A DNA stretch of 64,000 bases from Lewinellaceae bacterium. Lineage in GTDB: Bacteria > Bacteroidota > Bacteroidia > Chitinophagales > Saprospiraceae. Numbering within the stretch: position 1 is the first letter of the stretch; the number at the start of each line of letters is the position of its first letter. The DNA is taken from contig JACJXW010000005.1 of the NCBI GenBank assembly GCA_020636405.1, forward strand, positions 1 to 64,000. The letters run 5' to 3'. Shown in pieces: positions 1 through 8,803 of the stretch. The position numbers and the translations under genes were made by a program. Under the pieces are notes generated by a model. That model worked only from the letters and a program-made list of their open reading frames with translations. It did not search any database and had not been told where the DNA came from.

Positions 1-60
1 GCCATTTTTCGAGGGTTTGCACTGTTAGTAATGATACCAAAGTTACAAAATCCCGTCGAG

Positions 61-84
61 TTGGTTAAACAATTGGTTAAACAT
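61..84. repeat. 12-bp-spaced direct repeats, end of an upstream unit
   Basis: TTGGTTAAACA occurs at 61 and again at 73, exactly 12 bp apart, 135 bp before the tRNA-end core at 196. Paired repeats with the same 12-bp spacing precede the six later cores, but at 78 bp. I read this as the arm site at the left end of a unit that lies mostly outside the window. The motif TTGATTATCAA (about 143-153) also recurs before the cores at 2781 and 16716. Confidence 0.5.
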
Positions 85-195
85 TTTTCGCTTTTTCTTG
101 CAACTATTTGCTTTAAAATGAAGAATAAATATTTTTAATTGTGTTGATTATCAATAATTTATAGTAAAAACAAATTATTTCAAAGTAAGAGTTAC

Positions 196-213
196 AGTCC
201 CGTCCGGACCGCA
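196..213 (+). other. attachment-site core 1 (tRNA-Asp 3' end fragment)
   Basis: AGTCCCGTCCGGACCGCA matches the 3' half of the T-stem, the acceptor strand CCGGACC, discriminator G and CA of a Bacteroidota tRNA-Asp. The sequence just before it (GAGTTAC) is not a T-loop, and no D-arm or anticodon arm precedes it, so this is not a tRNA gene but a duplicated 3' end left by integration. The intact tRNA should lie upstream, in the same orientation. The assignment to Asp rests on the acceptor sequence and G73 and is recalled, not searched. Confidence 0.82.
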
Positions 214-222
214 AAATTTATT

Positions 223-262
223 AAACCCTTGTAAGTCAATGACTTACAAGGGTTTTTTATTT
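223..262 (+). terminator. hairpin terminator after core 1
   Basis: A perfect 15-bp stem (223-237 with 241-255) with a 3-base loop ends in a T-run. The stem top GTAAGTC/GACTTAC recurs after the cores at 15705, 16716 and 19264. It would end transcription of a tRNA restored at the core, or insulate the unit from upstream reading. Confidence 0.85.
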
Positions 263-297
263 TAATGTGTATCGCGTAACTTGTTGATTGTCAGCCT

Positions 298-341
298 AAA
301 ACATATTTTTAGGTAGTTGCTTTTTTTACGGATTTTTCACG
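298..341 (+). repeat. right-arm motifs of U1
   Basis: AAACATATTTTTAGGTAG (about 298-316) is followed by two TTTTT(C)ACG repeats with ACG at 328 and 339, 11 bp apart. Near-copies lie at the same distance (130-132 bp) after the cores of U3, U4 and U6. This fits arm-type integrase binding sites. Confidence 0.6.
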
Positions 342-484
342 CAACTCTTTCGCATTTAGCTGACGGGGAATAAGCTATGCACCTGCCATTTCATCCAGCC
401 CTTACCTTTTTATTCCTGTAAACTTGATTACCATTCAATATTTAAATAAATTTACGGCTATCAGATGTAAATGCCGTACTTTTT

Positions 485-1075
485 ATGAATACTGCTGTTG
501 ACATAAAGAAGCTGTTCGAGCAAGGTGCAGGAGTCCTTACCTCCCAGGAACTAGAGGAAGGAGGCGTAAGCTATTATCATATACGGAAGCTGATCGATAA
601 CAAAAAAGTCGAGCGGATAAAGCAAGGCTTATACCGGTGGTTGGATGAAGAAAGTGACGAGTTGGTGGAAGCACAAAAAATTGTTCCTCAAGGAGTGTTC
701 TGCCTGTTTTCAGCGGCATTACTTCATGAGCTTTCCACTTCTGTGCCATCTGAATACCACATGGCTATTCCCCGTAAAGACAAAGTGGCCCTTCCTGATT
801 ACCCTCCAATTAAGATTTACTATTGGGATGATACGCAGTATAATCTAGGCCACGTTAAGATCACAAAGCAAAATGCGGGCCTCAACGTTTACGGCCTTGA
901 AAAGACAGTTTGCGACTTTATAAAATTCAGAAATAAAGTAGGATTAGATGTCACCAAGGAAGTTTTGAAAAATTATCTGGCCTTCAGGGAGAGGAACCTC
1001 AATGACCTTATGGTTTATGCAAAGCAAATGGGCATTTCAACCATTGTAAGACAGTACCTCGAAATACTCGTATGA
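485..1075 (+). CDS. abiEi: AbiEi-type antitoxin
   Basis: This 196-residue protein is the antitoxin of a type IV toxin-antitoxin pair. An N-terminal winged-helix-like region (about residues 8-55, with YYHIRKLIDNKKVERIKQGL and then YRW) is typical of AbiEi and binds the operon promoter in the known family. The middle (FCLFSAALLHEL, about 72-83) and the GLEKTVCDFI motif (about 137-146) also fit the family. The stop overlaps the next start by 4 bp (ATGA), so the two are translationally coupled. It is the first cargo gene of U1. Known AbiEi proteins repress their own operon, and the 140 bp between the right arm and the start could hold that operator. Assignment is from motif and operon pattern. 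Confidence 0.88.
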   Translation: MNTAVDIKKLFEQGAGVLTSQELEEGGVSYYHIRKLIDNKKVERIKQGLYRWLDEESDELVEAQKIVPQGVFCLFSAALLHELSTSVPSEYHMAIPRKDKVALPDYPPIKIYYWDDTQYNLGHVKITKQNAGLNVYGLEKTVCDFIKFRNKVGLDVTKEVLKNYLAFRERNLNDLMVYAKQMGISTIVRQYLEILV

Positions 1076-1938
1076 AAAACCGTACCGAATCAATTAAGGC
1101 AAAGCTGAAGAATGTATCCAAAGAATGGAACAAGAACCACCAACTTACATTGATACGCTATTTCCAAGAGCGTTTTTTATACAGGCTTTCAATTTCAAAA
1201 TACCGGAAAAATTTCTTCTTGAAAGGCGGCGTATTGATTTACGCAATAGAACGAGAATCCAGCCGCCCTACACTCGACCTGGATCTATTAGCCCGGAAAA
1301 TTGAAGCTGACCAGGAAAAAATTAAGAGGATATTCCAGGAAATCTGTAGTATGCCATGTGAAGAAGATGGGGTAATCTTCGACAGAGATAGCATCGAAAC
1401 CTCAGAGATTGTCAAAGAGGGAAATTATTCTGGAGTCCGGGCGAAAGTATTGGCCACTTTGGGAAATATCAAGCAAAGGATACAGGTCGATACTGGTTTT
1501 GGCGATATTGTTGTCCCCGGCCCGGTTGCAATGACTTTTCCAACCCTCATCGAACTTCCCAACCCCGAGCTTCTCGCCTATTCAGTAGAATCCCTCATCT
1601 CAGAAAAGTTTGAAGCGATGATCAACCTCGCCGAACTCAATAGCCGAATGAAGGACTTCTATGATATATACAGGATACTTGAAAGTGGCAACTATAATGA
1701 AAAAATACTTCGCGAAGCCATCGTTAACACTATCAGCCGGCGAGGAACGCCATTATCTGAACAACATGTGATCTTTTCCGAAAATTTTAGCACCAATGAA
1801 AAAAGGGATAGTCAATGGAAAGCATTCCTGAAAAGAGCTGGCCTGAATGAGGACATCAACCTTTATTATGTTATGAAGATCATTAAAGAAAAACTGAAAC
1901 CTGTTTATGATGAGTTGGTGAGAAGAAAAGGCAACTGA
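1072..1938 (+). CDS. abiEii: AbiEii-type nucleotidyltransferase toxin
   Basis: This 288-residue protein is the toxin partner of AbiEi. It has the nucleotidyltransferase signature: KGGVLIYAI (51-59) followed by RPTLDLDLL (65-73), with acidic residues D69 and D71 placed to bind metal. The family transfers nucleotides to RNA and slows growth, and some members protect against phage. Length fits the family (about 280-300). It overlaps abiEi by 4 bp. The C-terminal half, including SEKFEAMINLAELNSRMKDF, is typical of AbiEii. Nothing suggests truncation. Confidence 0.9.
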   Translation: MKNRTESIKAKLKNVSKEWNKNHQLTLIRYFQERFLYRLSISKYRKNFFLKGGVLIYAIERESSRPTLDLDLLARKIEADQEKIKRIFQEICSMPCEEDGVIFDRDSIETSEIVKEGNYSGVRAKVLATLGNIKQRIQVDTGFGDIVVPGPVAMTFPTLIELPNPELLAYSVESLISEKFEAMINLAELNSRMKDFYDIYRILESGNYNEKILREAIVNTISRRGTPLSEQHVIFSENFSTNEKRDSQWKAFLKRAGLNEDINLYYVMKIIKEKLKPVYDELVRRKGN

Positions 1939-1961
1939 CTCCCTAATTCAGATTTTATCAT

Positions 1962-2666
1962 ATGGAAGCACGTAAATACGAAATTGAAAATTACATCGGA
2001 GACTGGCACTGGAACGAACAGAGCCATGCCCTTGCCTTTGAAATGGGTACTTTCCTGTATAGCTTCATGGACTACCTGCAGGAGTCGAACCTGGCCGCTG
2101 CGACGATCCAAAAACATGTCAACAACACCTGGTGCATTGGCTACCTTACTTGCCATTATGGCTATTATGATACCTTTTCGCCTGATATTTTTTCCTCGCC
2201 GCCTTTTTACGAAATTGAATTCAAACGCAAAATAAGTGATACCCCCTACGCTCTACGCTCTTATATAAGTTCCTGCAACAAGCTGGCGAAATACGTCCGG
2301 GAAAAAGGCTGGGAAACACTCCCGGAATACGACTTTGAAATGCCGGACGATATGGAAGATTTGTACATCGGGCTGGAATTGCTGGAAACCAGGGCACTGC
2401 GTGGCGGCAAAAAGGAGGTAATCAGCTTCCAGGGGACAATAGACACGCTTCGGGAAAATTTCGTGCGGAACCTACGCGACGTAAACAGCCGTGAAGAATT
2501 TATAGAGCGGATGCAATGCTGCTATGATACGCTGCAAACTTTAACGCATCGACTCGAGGCTATGGATACTTCAGGTAATTATTTCAGAACAAAAATACGC
2601 AGTTCTCTGCTTGAAGACGTGGTGGAAATGCAGCGTGATATAGCGATTGTTTTAATGAATGTGTAG
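1962..2666 (+). CDS. unknown protein, possible SAM-like N-terminus
   Basis: I do not recognise this 234-residue protein. It starts 23 bp after abiEii, so it is probably co-transcribed. Residues about 30-75 (FLYSFMDYLQESNLAAATIQ, then HVNNTW and GYLTCHYGYYD) resemble the N-terminal core-binding helices of tyrosine recombinases, but no R/H-R-Y catalytic domain follows. The rest is charged and helical, ending near the left arm of U1. It could be an accessory factor of the AbiE pair, a DNA-binding accessory of the unit, or unrelated. No signal peptide or membrane segment is visible. Confidence 0.6.
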   Translation: MEARKYEIENYIGDWHWNEQSHALAFEMGTFLYSFMDYLQESNLAAATIQKHVNNTWCIGYLTCHYGYYDTFSPDIFSSPPFYEIEFKRKISDTPYALRSYISSCNKLAKYVREKGWETLPEYDFEMPDDMEDLYIGLELLETRALRGGKKEVISFQGTIDTLRENFVRNLRDVNSREEFIERMQCCYDTLQTLTHRLEAMDTSGNYFRTKIRSSLLEDVVEMQRDIAIVLMNV

Positions 2667-2702
2667 GAAAGGTAAAGGCCATAAATTTGGAGGCGTCATT
2701 TT

Positions 2703-2720
2703 TTGTACGATTTGTTGTAC
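2703..2720 (+). repeat. left-arm pair TTGTAC of U1 (class B)
   Basis: TTGTAC at 2703 and 2715 are 12 bp apart; the first starts exactly 78 bp before core 2. The surrounding TTTTTTGTACGATTTGTTGT is almost identical at 16633 and 20305. Between arm and core lies TTGATTATCAA-like DNA. Confidence 0.75.
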
Positions 2721-2780
2721 AATTTCCTGCTGCCAGCACTCAAAACACTGATTATCAACTCAATAAACCGCACCTTCTCC

Positions 2781-2798
2781 AGTCCCGTCCGGACCGCA
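2781..2798 (+). other. attachment-site core 2
   Basis: AGTCCCGTCCGGACCGCA is identical to core 1. It is preceded by CACCTTCTCC, so no tRNA body is present. It marks the junction of U1 and U2. Confidence 0.83.
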
Positions 2799-2801
2799 AT
2801 G

Positions 2802-2827
2802 AAGCTCAGCATTCGCTGGGCTTTTTG
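2802..2827 (+). terminator. hairpin terminator after core 2
   Basis: The stem AAGCTCAGC / GCTGGGCTT (one G:U pair) is followed by a T-run. The same terminator with one loop change follows core 5 at 17816. Units starting with this form (U2, U5) lack the AAACATATTTT motif. Confidence 0.8.
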
Positions 2828-3284
2828 CGTTTTAAGCTCCTACCATCACTCCTGCCTTTTCGCCAAGCACTTCGACAGGAAGGAAAGTGGCCTTTGCAAC
2901 TCAAATTCTACCCGGCTGAACATACGGGATTGCCTTCCAAAAAAGCGCTCGGGAAGTGGTGCTTTCAGATAAGGTGCCCAAGGGTACAAAAGGAGCTGCC
3001 GCTGACGCCAAAAGAAGTGTTATTGGCGGAAATTTTTTCACCACGGAAGGTGGAGCCCCTTCACTTCATTTTGATAATAATATTCCAGCTGCTAGTGCGA
3101 CTAGACCGAATTAACGGGCGATTTCGTGACCCCTTAACGTTCTGGTTCACAGTAGCTTGAATTCACCCGTTAATTCGTTCCGCTTTCACTAGGCAGATCC
3201 TTCTTATTGAAAAATGAGGCTATGAAAAGCTTCTTTTCTATGAGAATGTCCAGTTAGTTGAAAGTGATTTTAGATGCCCGAAAG
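2828..3284. other. gene-free stretch at the left side of U2
   Basis: I see no convincing gene in these 457 bp, which lie downstream of the convergent giant operon. An open frame of 157 codons crosses core 2 and the terminator, and its protein shows no family features, so I treat it as chance. I see no repeat pair like the right arms of U1, U3, U4 and U6. Confidence 0.55.
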
Positions 3285-6200
3285 CTACAACAAGCCATGG
3301 CCTTCAGCCTCATTCCGCTTCTTATCCCTTTCGGAACGCTTTTGGTTCCTTTCATGCGCCTTCTCTCCGATGCGTCGTTTTTTATCATCAGCTGCGGCGA
3401 CTTCCTGTGATTCGGCTTGCCTGCGGCCGCTTTCGCGCTCCCCATTGGCTTCCCGTACACCTTGCCGCTTTTTCAACTCCGCATTGGCATGTGCTTGTAT
3501 TTTATCGAAGCGCGCTGCTTCTTCCGCCATTATTTTCTTCTGCCTGGCCACTGCCAAATCCTTGTCTGTTTGCTGTTGGGTTGCCGCCAAATCCGCCTCA
3601 GCCCGCGCAAGGTCGGCCCGTGCTTCCCGGAAAGCAGCTTCCTTCAACTTAACGGCATGTGCTTCTGCAGCGGCCAATTCCACCTGGGCCAGGTTGTAGG
3701 CCGCTCGCCTGCTGTCCAGTTTGGTAGTGATATTCAGTCCCCCATCCATATCGAGCGGGAATAAGGTGACGGCAGTTTCCTTACCGTCCAGCCGCCCGGC
3801 CTGCAAATAGCGATAACGGCTTTGGATGGTGACCAGACTGCGGTCCCAACTCGGATCATAAGGAGCAGCCTTATCCCAATCGGTAATAGCTGCCGGCTCA
3901 AAGGTATTCCAGGCTCCGAAACGCGCCACCCAACCGTTGAAGCTCTGAAAGGAAACTTCAGGTTCCTCAAACAAATTCTTCGCTGCCTGGACAGCAGCCG
4001 TATCTACTCGTTTATCAAACTGATAAGGGTTTGGGGCGCCTAGCGATTGATGCTCCCAAACCTTAGGCTCCATAGCCAATGACAACTGGACTTTCGTCGC
4101 CGGCCGGCCGTCTATATAAGTATATATCTCTCCCTTAGGATCATATGTCCAGCAAAGACGATGCATCTTTCCAATCTCAAGCCCTCTGCCGGGGAAGCCT
4201 TCAAAATTAAATGCTGGTGTGACTTGCTGACCATTCCAAAAGATAACTAATACCGGGCTTCCATCGGCATCAAGGCTACATATTAACCGACATTCATTTT
4301 CAAAAGTAGCCAGTTCGTAAAGACAGGTATGATTATAGGTCCCCGCTGCCTTGCCATGCCAGATCAGATCGGCGGCGGCGGTCCAGCCTTTACGAAGGTC
4401 CAGTCGGATGGGTTCGAATTTCAGGCGGCCATCTGAGTCTTGCTGGAAATCTATGACCTTGCGAAAAGCCTTGAGCCCTTCATTTCCTGCCTTATCGACC
4501 ACCTTCTTTTTCGGCTCGGACAGGCTGCTGTTCCGCCAGCCGTAAGAAACGCTGCGCTCTTCATAAGGACTCCAATACATTACCTCTTTATCATCATCTG
4601 TGCGAATAACAGTTACTTCCGCTAACTCCCCCAGATCAGAATCGAAGTTGGTATAGGATTTCGTTTCAAACAATTTGAACTTTGGGTAATAAGCAGTCAG
4701 TATTCCTACCTCCTTCCGACATAGGATCTCATCATCTGCCTTAACAATTATTGTGTATTCTTTTCTAGTCCGGCCGTAGTACCATTTTACCTCTTTTACC
4801 TGATAGTGAATTTCCAGGTCAAACCACCTGCCAGTTGGAAGTTCAAATTCTTCAGTTTTATTACTACCACTCAAGCGAAACAGCTCTATTGTTAGCGAAC
4901 TGTTAAATGAAGAATCATCATTAAGGAGTTTAAATGTCTTATAGTACTTACTGTATAATTCCTTTATCTCCTCCTGCGTTTTGTTCAGCTTCATTTTCAT
5001 CTTCACAAGATACCCTCTGTCGGGTTCTAAGCTGACCCGAATTTGCACTGGGATTGGAAGCCTAAACAATTCTACCGCCTCTATCCATTCCAGTTCTTCC
5101 TCTTCATCCACCGCTACCAGCGGTACGTGCTGCCCGTGCGGTACGGGCTTTTTAGCATTTTGCCACAGATCAATATAGCGGCCCGGCGTATCCAATACCG
5201 GCACTTCCAGGGTACGACGCAGGGCCGAGACCCAGTACACATAGGTGATCGGCTTTTCACCACCGGGGATCCGGCAAACGGAAAGCCCACGGGTGGGGTT
5301 GGGTGCCGCGTAGAGGTCAATCGGAAGCTGCGCCCCGCGCGGCAGAAAGCGCACTCTTTCCTCCTGGGCGTCCAACCACACGAGGTTGCCCTCAGGGTCG
5401 GTGGCCACGGCCACCGGATGCGGGGAAAGGGTGTGTGGCACGAGGAGTTTGATCTTTGACCGGTCAACAGGGCCTGTGCCGGTGCTTTCCGGGCCGGCCT
5501 TTAGTTCAAATATCTCCCAACCGTTGCACCAGATCAGCAGTTGCTGGCTATCATTCCGGTAGAATGTCAGATCCCAACTGCGATATTGGCCGGTGGCAAT
5601 GGGATCAATCAGTTTTACCACCTGATTTCTTTCCGAGGATTCTATGGCGCTACCATCGTCCCAATAGCGGTAGAAGGAACCATCTTCCTCTACCCAGTAG
5701 ACGGCTTTGCGAACAACACCTCCTGATTCAGCTTCACCATGCGTTCCGGAAGCATCACAAATGACCGCCTGTGGTGTGCGCGGAGTATATCCATCCGGGC
5801 GCTTGTCCGGCGAAATACTACCGTATATTTCGAGCTTATCTTCGCCGCTTTTATCTTTACAGAGTAAAATGGCATTATTCCATGAATCAGCGATCAGGTA
5901 GATCGTCTTGCCCTCCGAATCTTTGACGATGCTAAAATCCAGCGGGTAAGCATCCGTACCTGCCTTAAGGACTTTAAAAACCAGCGGGTTTTCTTTGGTG
6001 GACAAAGCCGGATCATTTACCACCACTTTGCCACCCCGTACAAATACCATCCGGTCTACGGCATCGAGATGTACCCGGCGGCGGGCCTGATCCCGGGCGA
6101 CAGCAATCTTATACTGTGACCTTTTTTCGGCAAGGTTTTTTGCGGCTGCGGCTTTTTGGTGAGCTGCTTCTAACTCCTGAGCGCGTTGCACTTCCAACTT

Positions 6201-8681
6201 ATTCAGCACATTTTTGAACAGGCGAGACTCTTTGGGCGGCGCCGACAATTCTGCCTCGACTGCAATGGCATCCTCTTGCCCTTTTCTTACTATTTCCTCC
6301 ACGTCATTCAGGACTAGTTGTACCTTCCCTTGAATTTCCTGTGCATGACGTATCTCGCTAAAGAGCTTTTCCGCCTCCTTGCGGAAAACTCTCAACTTGG
6401 CCCCTGCCGAAGGCTGCTGGCTGATGAGTGCATTCACCTTTGTAACCAGCACGGCGTCCACCTCGGTTTGGCTATACTTTTCCTGTTCAATCAGTGTATT
6501 CAGATCCCCACGTAAAGACGCCATGTCACTCCCCGAATAGCGATCCTTAGCGATCAGATCTTTCATGAGTTCGGCGATCACCTCCACTTCTGGTAGGCCA
6601 TGACGCTCCCGGCTAATGGTATCGGCGTTTCGGTTGATTTTCCAAACTCTTAGTCCGGCCAGGCTGCCTCTCAATTGTCTGCCGATGCGCCAATCGGCAG
6701 CATCAGCCACCTGCTTCGTGTAATCGCTGATCTTTACCTCTTTGATCGTTTGCACGTTCTTGCCGTTCACGAGAAAATGGACAGAACCTTGCCCTGCCTG
6801 GGTAGAAGGTTGATAGCAGTAAGCCAGGTGATACCAGCACTCAGGCTGGAGGATCCGGCCGCCAAACCGTAGCTCATCACTTCCGGCCCGCAGGGCGCCA
6901 TGTGACCGTTGCACTGCCAGGCCATTACCATTATTACTGAACAGGCCCACATAGGCCTCCACGCGGTAACCATCCACAAATACCGGCTTATCGGGATTGG
7001 CGGCTACCTCCCCAAGAGTAGATAGCCCTCCTTTGGGCACCAGGCGGTAGCCTGGAGGAATGAACAGGTAGGCATTACCAATCGCATCATCAAAAACCGA
7101 CCCGCTGGGAAATATCCGTTTTTCGTGTTTCGCTCCATCCTTTAGCCAGAGTACGCCATACAGGCCGGCTGAAGCATCCACCAAAGCTGCTGATTTAGGA
7201 GTGATGGACAAGTCGGAAAAATCGTCCTTACCGCCGACGATGACTTCATAGTTGCCTCGTCCTTTTTCTTCTGAAAAGAGGAACAGCGCCATATCCAGTG
7301 GAACCCTTACCGAAGTGAATTGGGGTACACTCGCGGCATTTTGCCAGTATTTGGCTTTCTCCTTTATTTCCTCACCACCGGCCTGATAACTCATCTCCCG
7401 GTCTTTCACCGCTTTGATATCCGCCCCCAAAGGGGTAGAGCGGCGGGCTGTGATCTTCACGATCTGTTGCTGGCCGGCATTGGGAAATTTGCTCAGGTCG
7501 CCCCGCAGGGTCGTTCGCTGTAGCTTGGTTATACTGAGCGTTTCGCCGGCCTTGCGTTGATAAAATCCCCCCTGAAGGCTTATTACCTGCCTGCCTGGAA
7601 GTTCTTTTACTAAGGCAAAGCCGGTGGGGAACCAAAATTCGGCAAATTCCTGGCCTCCTTCTTCCCATTTGGGCAATTTGGTGTCGGGGGGAACTACTTG
7701 AGGAATTGGATCGAACACCAAAGCACCTTCCGTCCCATTTGGGGCGGCAGCCAGTACAGCAGAATGGGGTGTCCACTGGTTTTTTCCTATCTCTTTATGG
7801 GCCCCTTTTGACAATATCCGGTAACGGCCGCCAAATATTTCTTTTTCGAAGAGGTATAAGGCCAATCCATCGGGTATCTCCACCTCAGTGAATGCAGGTA
7901 CATCCTGGTACCAGGCCTGTGGCGCATATTTCACGATATCCTCCGGATCGCGCTGGCTCTTATCGCTCATTTTCAGTTCAGACTGTGCAATGGGAGTGAA
8001 AGCCCCCGGGGCCGTTTTGCTGATCGATAGCAAGTCGAGTGCTATGCCCGGCGGCACCCAGGCAGAGCCGATCGATGAGATATCCCGAGATTGGTGAAAT
8101 GAGGAAAAGGGAATCGACGGTTTCAATGCAGTGCTTCCAGTGTCCTCCTCCGATTGGATACCAATGGTCCAGCTATGTGGTGCTTGCAAAACCTGTGCCT
8201 GGCCTTCGTAAGCAGCCTTTGTAAACAGAACAACATGGGATTGTTGCCGGTGTCGCCGGTCAAGCACCAATGCCGAAGCGACTTTCTTTTCTCCGCCATC
8301 GATGGTGTGTTCGTCGTCGCGAAAAGGAAAGACATCACCCTTAAAGTTTGGTTCACTGAAGAAAACGGCTTCTACTCCTTCCGGCAGGTCAAGAGAAGCC
8401 AGCGTAAACGTCTCTGTTTCCTCGGTTTTGGGCTTATCCCCCAAACGCAATTCCCGAAAATGCCTGCCGGTGAGTTTAGGGTAAGTACCCGGTTTCAGCA
8501 ATAGCGGCTTGCCAGAGTAACGGGCTTCGGGATACACCCGTGCGCGATTATCCATCGGCGCAAAATTCACCCAACCTTCCAGGCAGAAGCCCGTCTGGCC
8601 AATATCACTACCCAGGAATTGATCCAGGGAATACTCGATGTCATGTGTACGGCGAAGCCTGAGGGTTTGAACCTTTCCCAT
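3285..8681 (-). CDS. giant crystallin-like/LamG-like/coiled-coil protein
   Basis: This 1798-residue protein has no recognisable whole-length family. Visible parts: about five short beta/gamma-crystallin-like strands with the pattern (Y/F)xGxxxxL near residues 55, 113, 158, 283 and 476 (such as YSGKPLLLKPGTYPKL and FGGRYRILSKGAHKEIG); a LamG/concanavalin-like sandwich about 570-690 (HFLVNGKNVQTI, WRIGRQLRGSLAGLRVW); a coiled coil about 770-870; a beta-propeller-like part about 870-1200 (LIADSWNNAILL); a second LamG-like sandwich about 1440-1570 (YTYIDGRPATKVQL); and a very charged C-terminal coiled coil from about 1665. There is no signal peptide, lipobox or membrane segment, so it is cytosolic or leaves by an unknown route. 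It is last in a three-gene leftward operon, 122 bp after the 1687-residue gene. Function unknown. Confidence 0.75.
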   Translation of the reverse strand: MGKVQTLRLRRTHDIEYSLDQFLGSDIGQTGFCLEGWVNFAPMDNRARVYPEARYSGKPLLLKPGTYPKLTGRHFRELRLGDKPKTEETETFTLASLDLPEGVEAVFFSEPNFKGDVFPFRDDEHTIDGGEKKVASALVLDRRHRQQSHVVLFTKAAYEGQAQVLQAPHSWTIGIQSEEDTGSTALKPSIPFSSFHQSRDISSIGSAWVPPGIALDLLSISKTAPGAFTPIAQSELKMSDKSQRDPEDIVKYAPQAWYQDVPAFTEVEIPDGLALYLFEKEIFGGRYRILSKGAHKEIGKNQWTPHSAVLAAAPNGTEGALVFDPIPQVVPPDTKLPKWEEGGQEFAEFWFPTGFALVKELPGRQVISLQGGFYQRKAGETLSITKLQRTTLRGDLSKFPNAGQQQIVKITARRSTPLGADIKAVKDREMSYQAGGEEIKEKAKYWQNAASVPQFTSVRVPLDMALFLFSEEKGRGNYEVIVGGKDDFSDLSITPKSAALVDASAGLYGVLWLKDGAKHEKRIFPSGSVFDDAIGNAYLFIPPGYRLVPKGGLSTLGEVAANPDKPVFVDGYRVEAYVGLFSNNGNGLAVQRSHGALRAGSDELRFGGRILQPECWYHLAYCYQPSTQAGQGSVHFLVNGKNVQTIKEVKISDYTKQVADAADWRIGRQLRGSLAGLRVWKINRNADTISRERHGLPEVEVIAELMKDLIAKDRYSGSDMASLRGDLNTLIEQEKYSQTEVDAVLVTKVNALISQQPSAGAKLRVFRKEAEKLFSEIRHAQEIQGKVQLVLNDVEEIVRKGQEDAIAVEAELSAPPKESRLFKNVLNKLEVQRAQELEAAHQKAAAAKNLAEKRSQYKIAVARDQARRRVHLDAVDRMVFVRGGKVVVNDPALSTKENPLVFKVLKAGTDAYPLDFSIVKDSEGKTIYLIADSWNNAILLCKDKSGEDKLEIYGSISPDKRPDGYTPRTPQAVICDASGTHGEAESGGVVRKAVYWVEEDGSFYRYWDDGSAIESSERNQVVKLIDPIATGQYRSWDLTFYRNDSQQLLIWCNGWEIFELKAGPESTGTGPVDRSKIKLLVPHTLSPHPVAVATDPEGNLVWLDAQEERVRFLPRGAQLPIDLYAAPNPTRGLSVCRIPGGEKPITYVYWVSALRRTLEVPVLDTPGRYIDLWQNAKKPVPHGQHVPLVAVDEEEELEWIEAVELFRLPIPVQIRVSLEPDRGYLVKMKMKLNKTQEEIKELYSKYYKTFKLLNDDSSFNSSLTIELFRLSGSNKTEEFELPTGRWFDLEIHYQVKEVKWYYGRTRKEYTIIVKADDEILCRKEVGILTAYYPKFKLFETKSYTNFDSDLGELAEVTVIRTDDDKEVMYWSPYEERSVSYGWRNSSLSEPKKKVVDKAGNEGLKAFRKVIDFQQDSDGRLKFEPIRLDLRKGWTAAADLIWHGKAAGTYNHTCLYELATFENECRLICSLDADGSPVLVIFWNGQQVTPAFNFEGFPGRGLEIGKMHRLCWTYDPKGEIYTYIDGRPATKVQLSLAMEPKVWEHQSLGAPNPYQFDKRVDTAAVQAAKNLFEEPEVSFQSFNGWVARFGAWNTFEPAAITDWDKAAPYDPSWDRSLVTIQSRYRYLQAGRLDGKETAVTLFPLDMDGGLNITTKLDSRRAAYNLAQVELAAAEAHAVKLKEAAFREARADLARAEADLAATQQQTDKDLAVARQKKIMAEEAARFDKIQAHANAELKKRQGVREANGERESGRRQAESQEVAAADDKKRRIGEKAHERNQKRSERDKKRNEAEGHGLL

Positions 8682-8803
8682 CTATGCTTGATCCATTTAG
8701 TTGATTGACAAATTCTTTATTTTCCTGCGCGCTCTTTCAATTTCAGAAGTGTCCAGTGCTATGCCCACACTACCGGGTATAGCGATTTCATTCGGGTAAT
8801 CAC

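Larger units (their letters stand above)
196..2780 (+). mobile_element. integrated unit U1 (AbiE cargo)
   Basis: The unit runs from core 1 to core 2 (2.6 kb). In order it has: core, hairpin terminator, the motif AAACATATTTTTAGGTAG, a pair of 11-bp-spaced repeats, an AbiEi/AbiEii pair, an unknown gene, and a 12-bp-spaced TTGTAC pair 78 bp before core 2. No integrase is present, so it either moved with help in trans or lost its integrase. Confidence 0.72.

Noticed and set aside
196..213. Intact tRNA gene at core 1
   Set aside because: The bases before the core do not form a T-loop, and no anticodon or D-arm can be traced in the 195 bases upstream.
2687..3160. 157-codon gene across core 2
   Set aside because: It spans the left arm, the attachment core and a terminator. 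The product has no family features.
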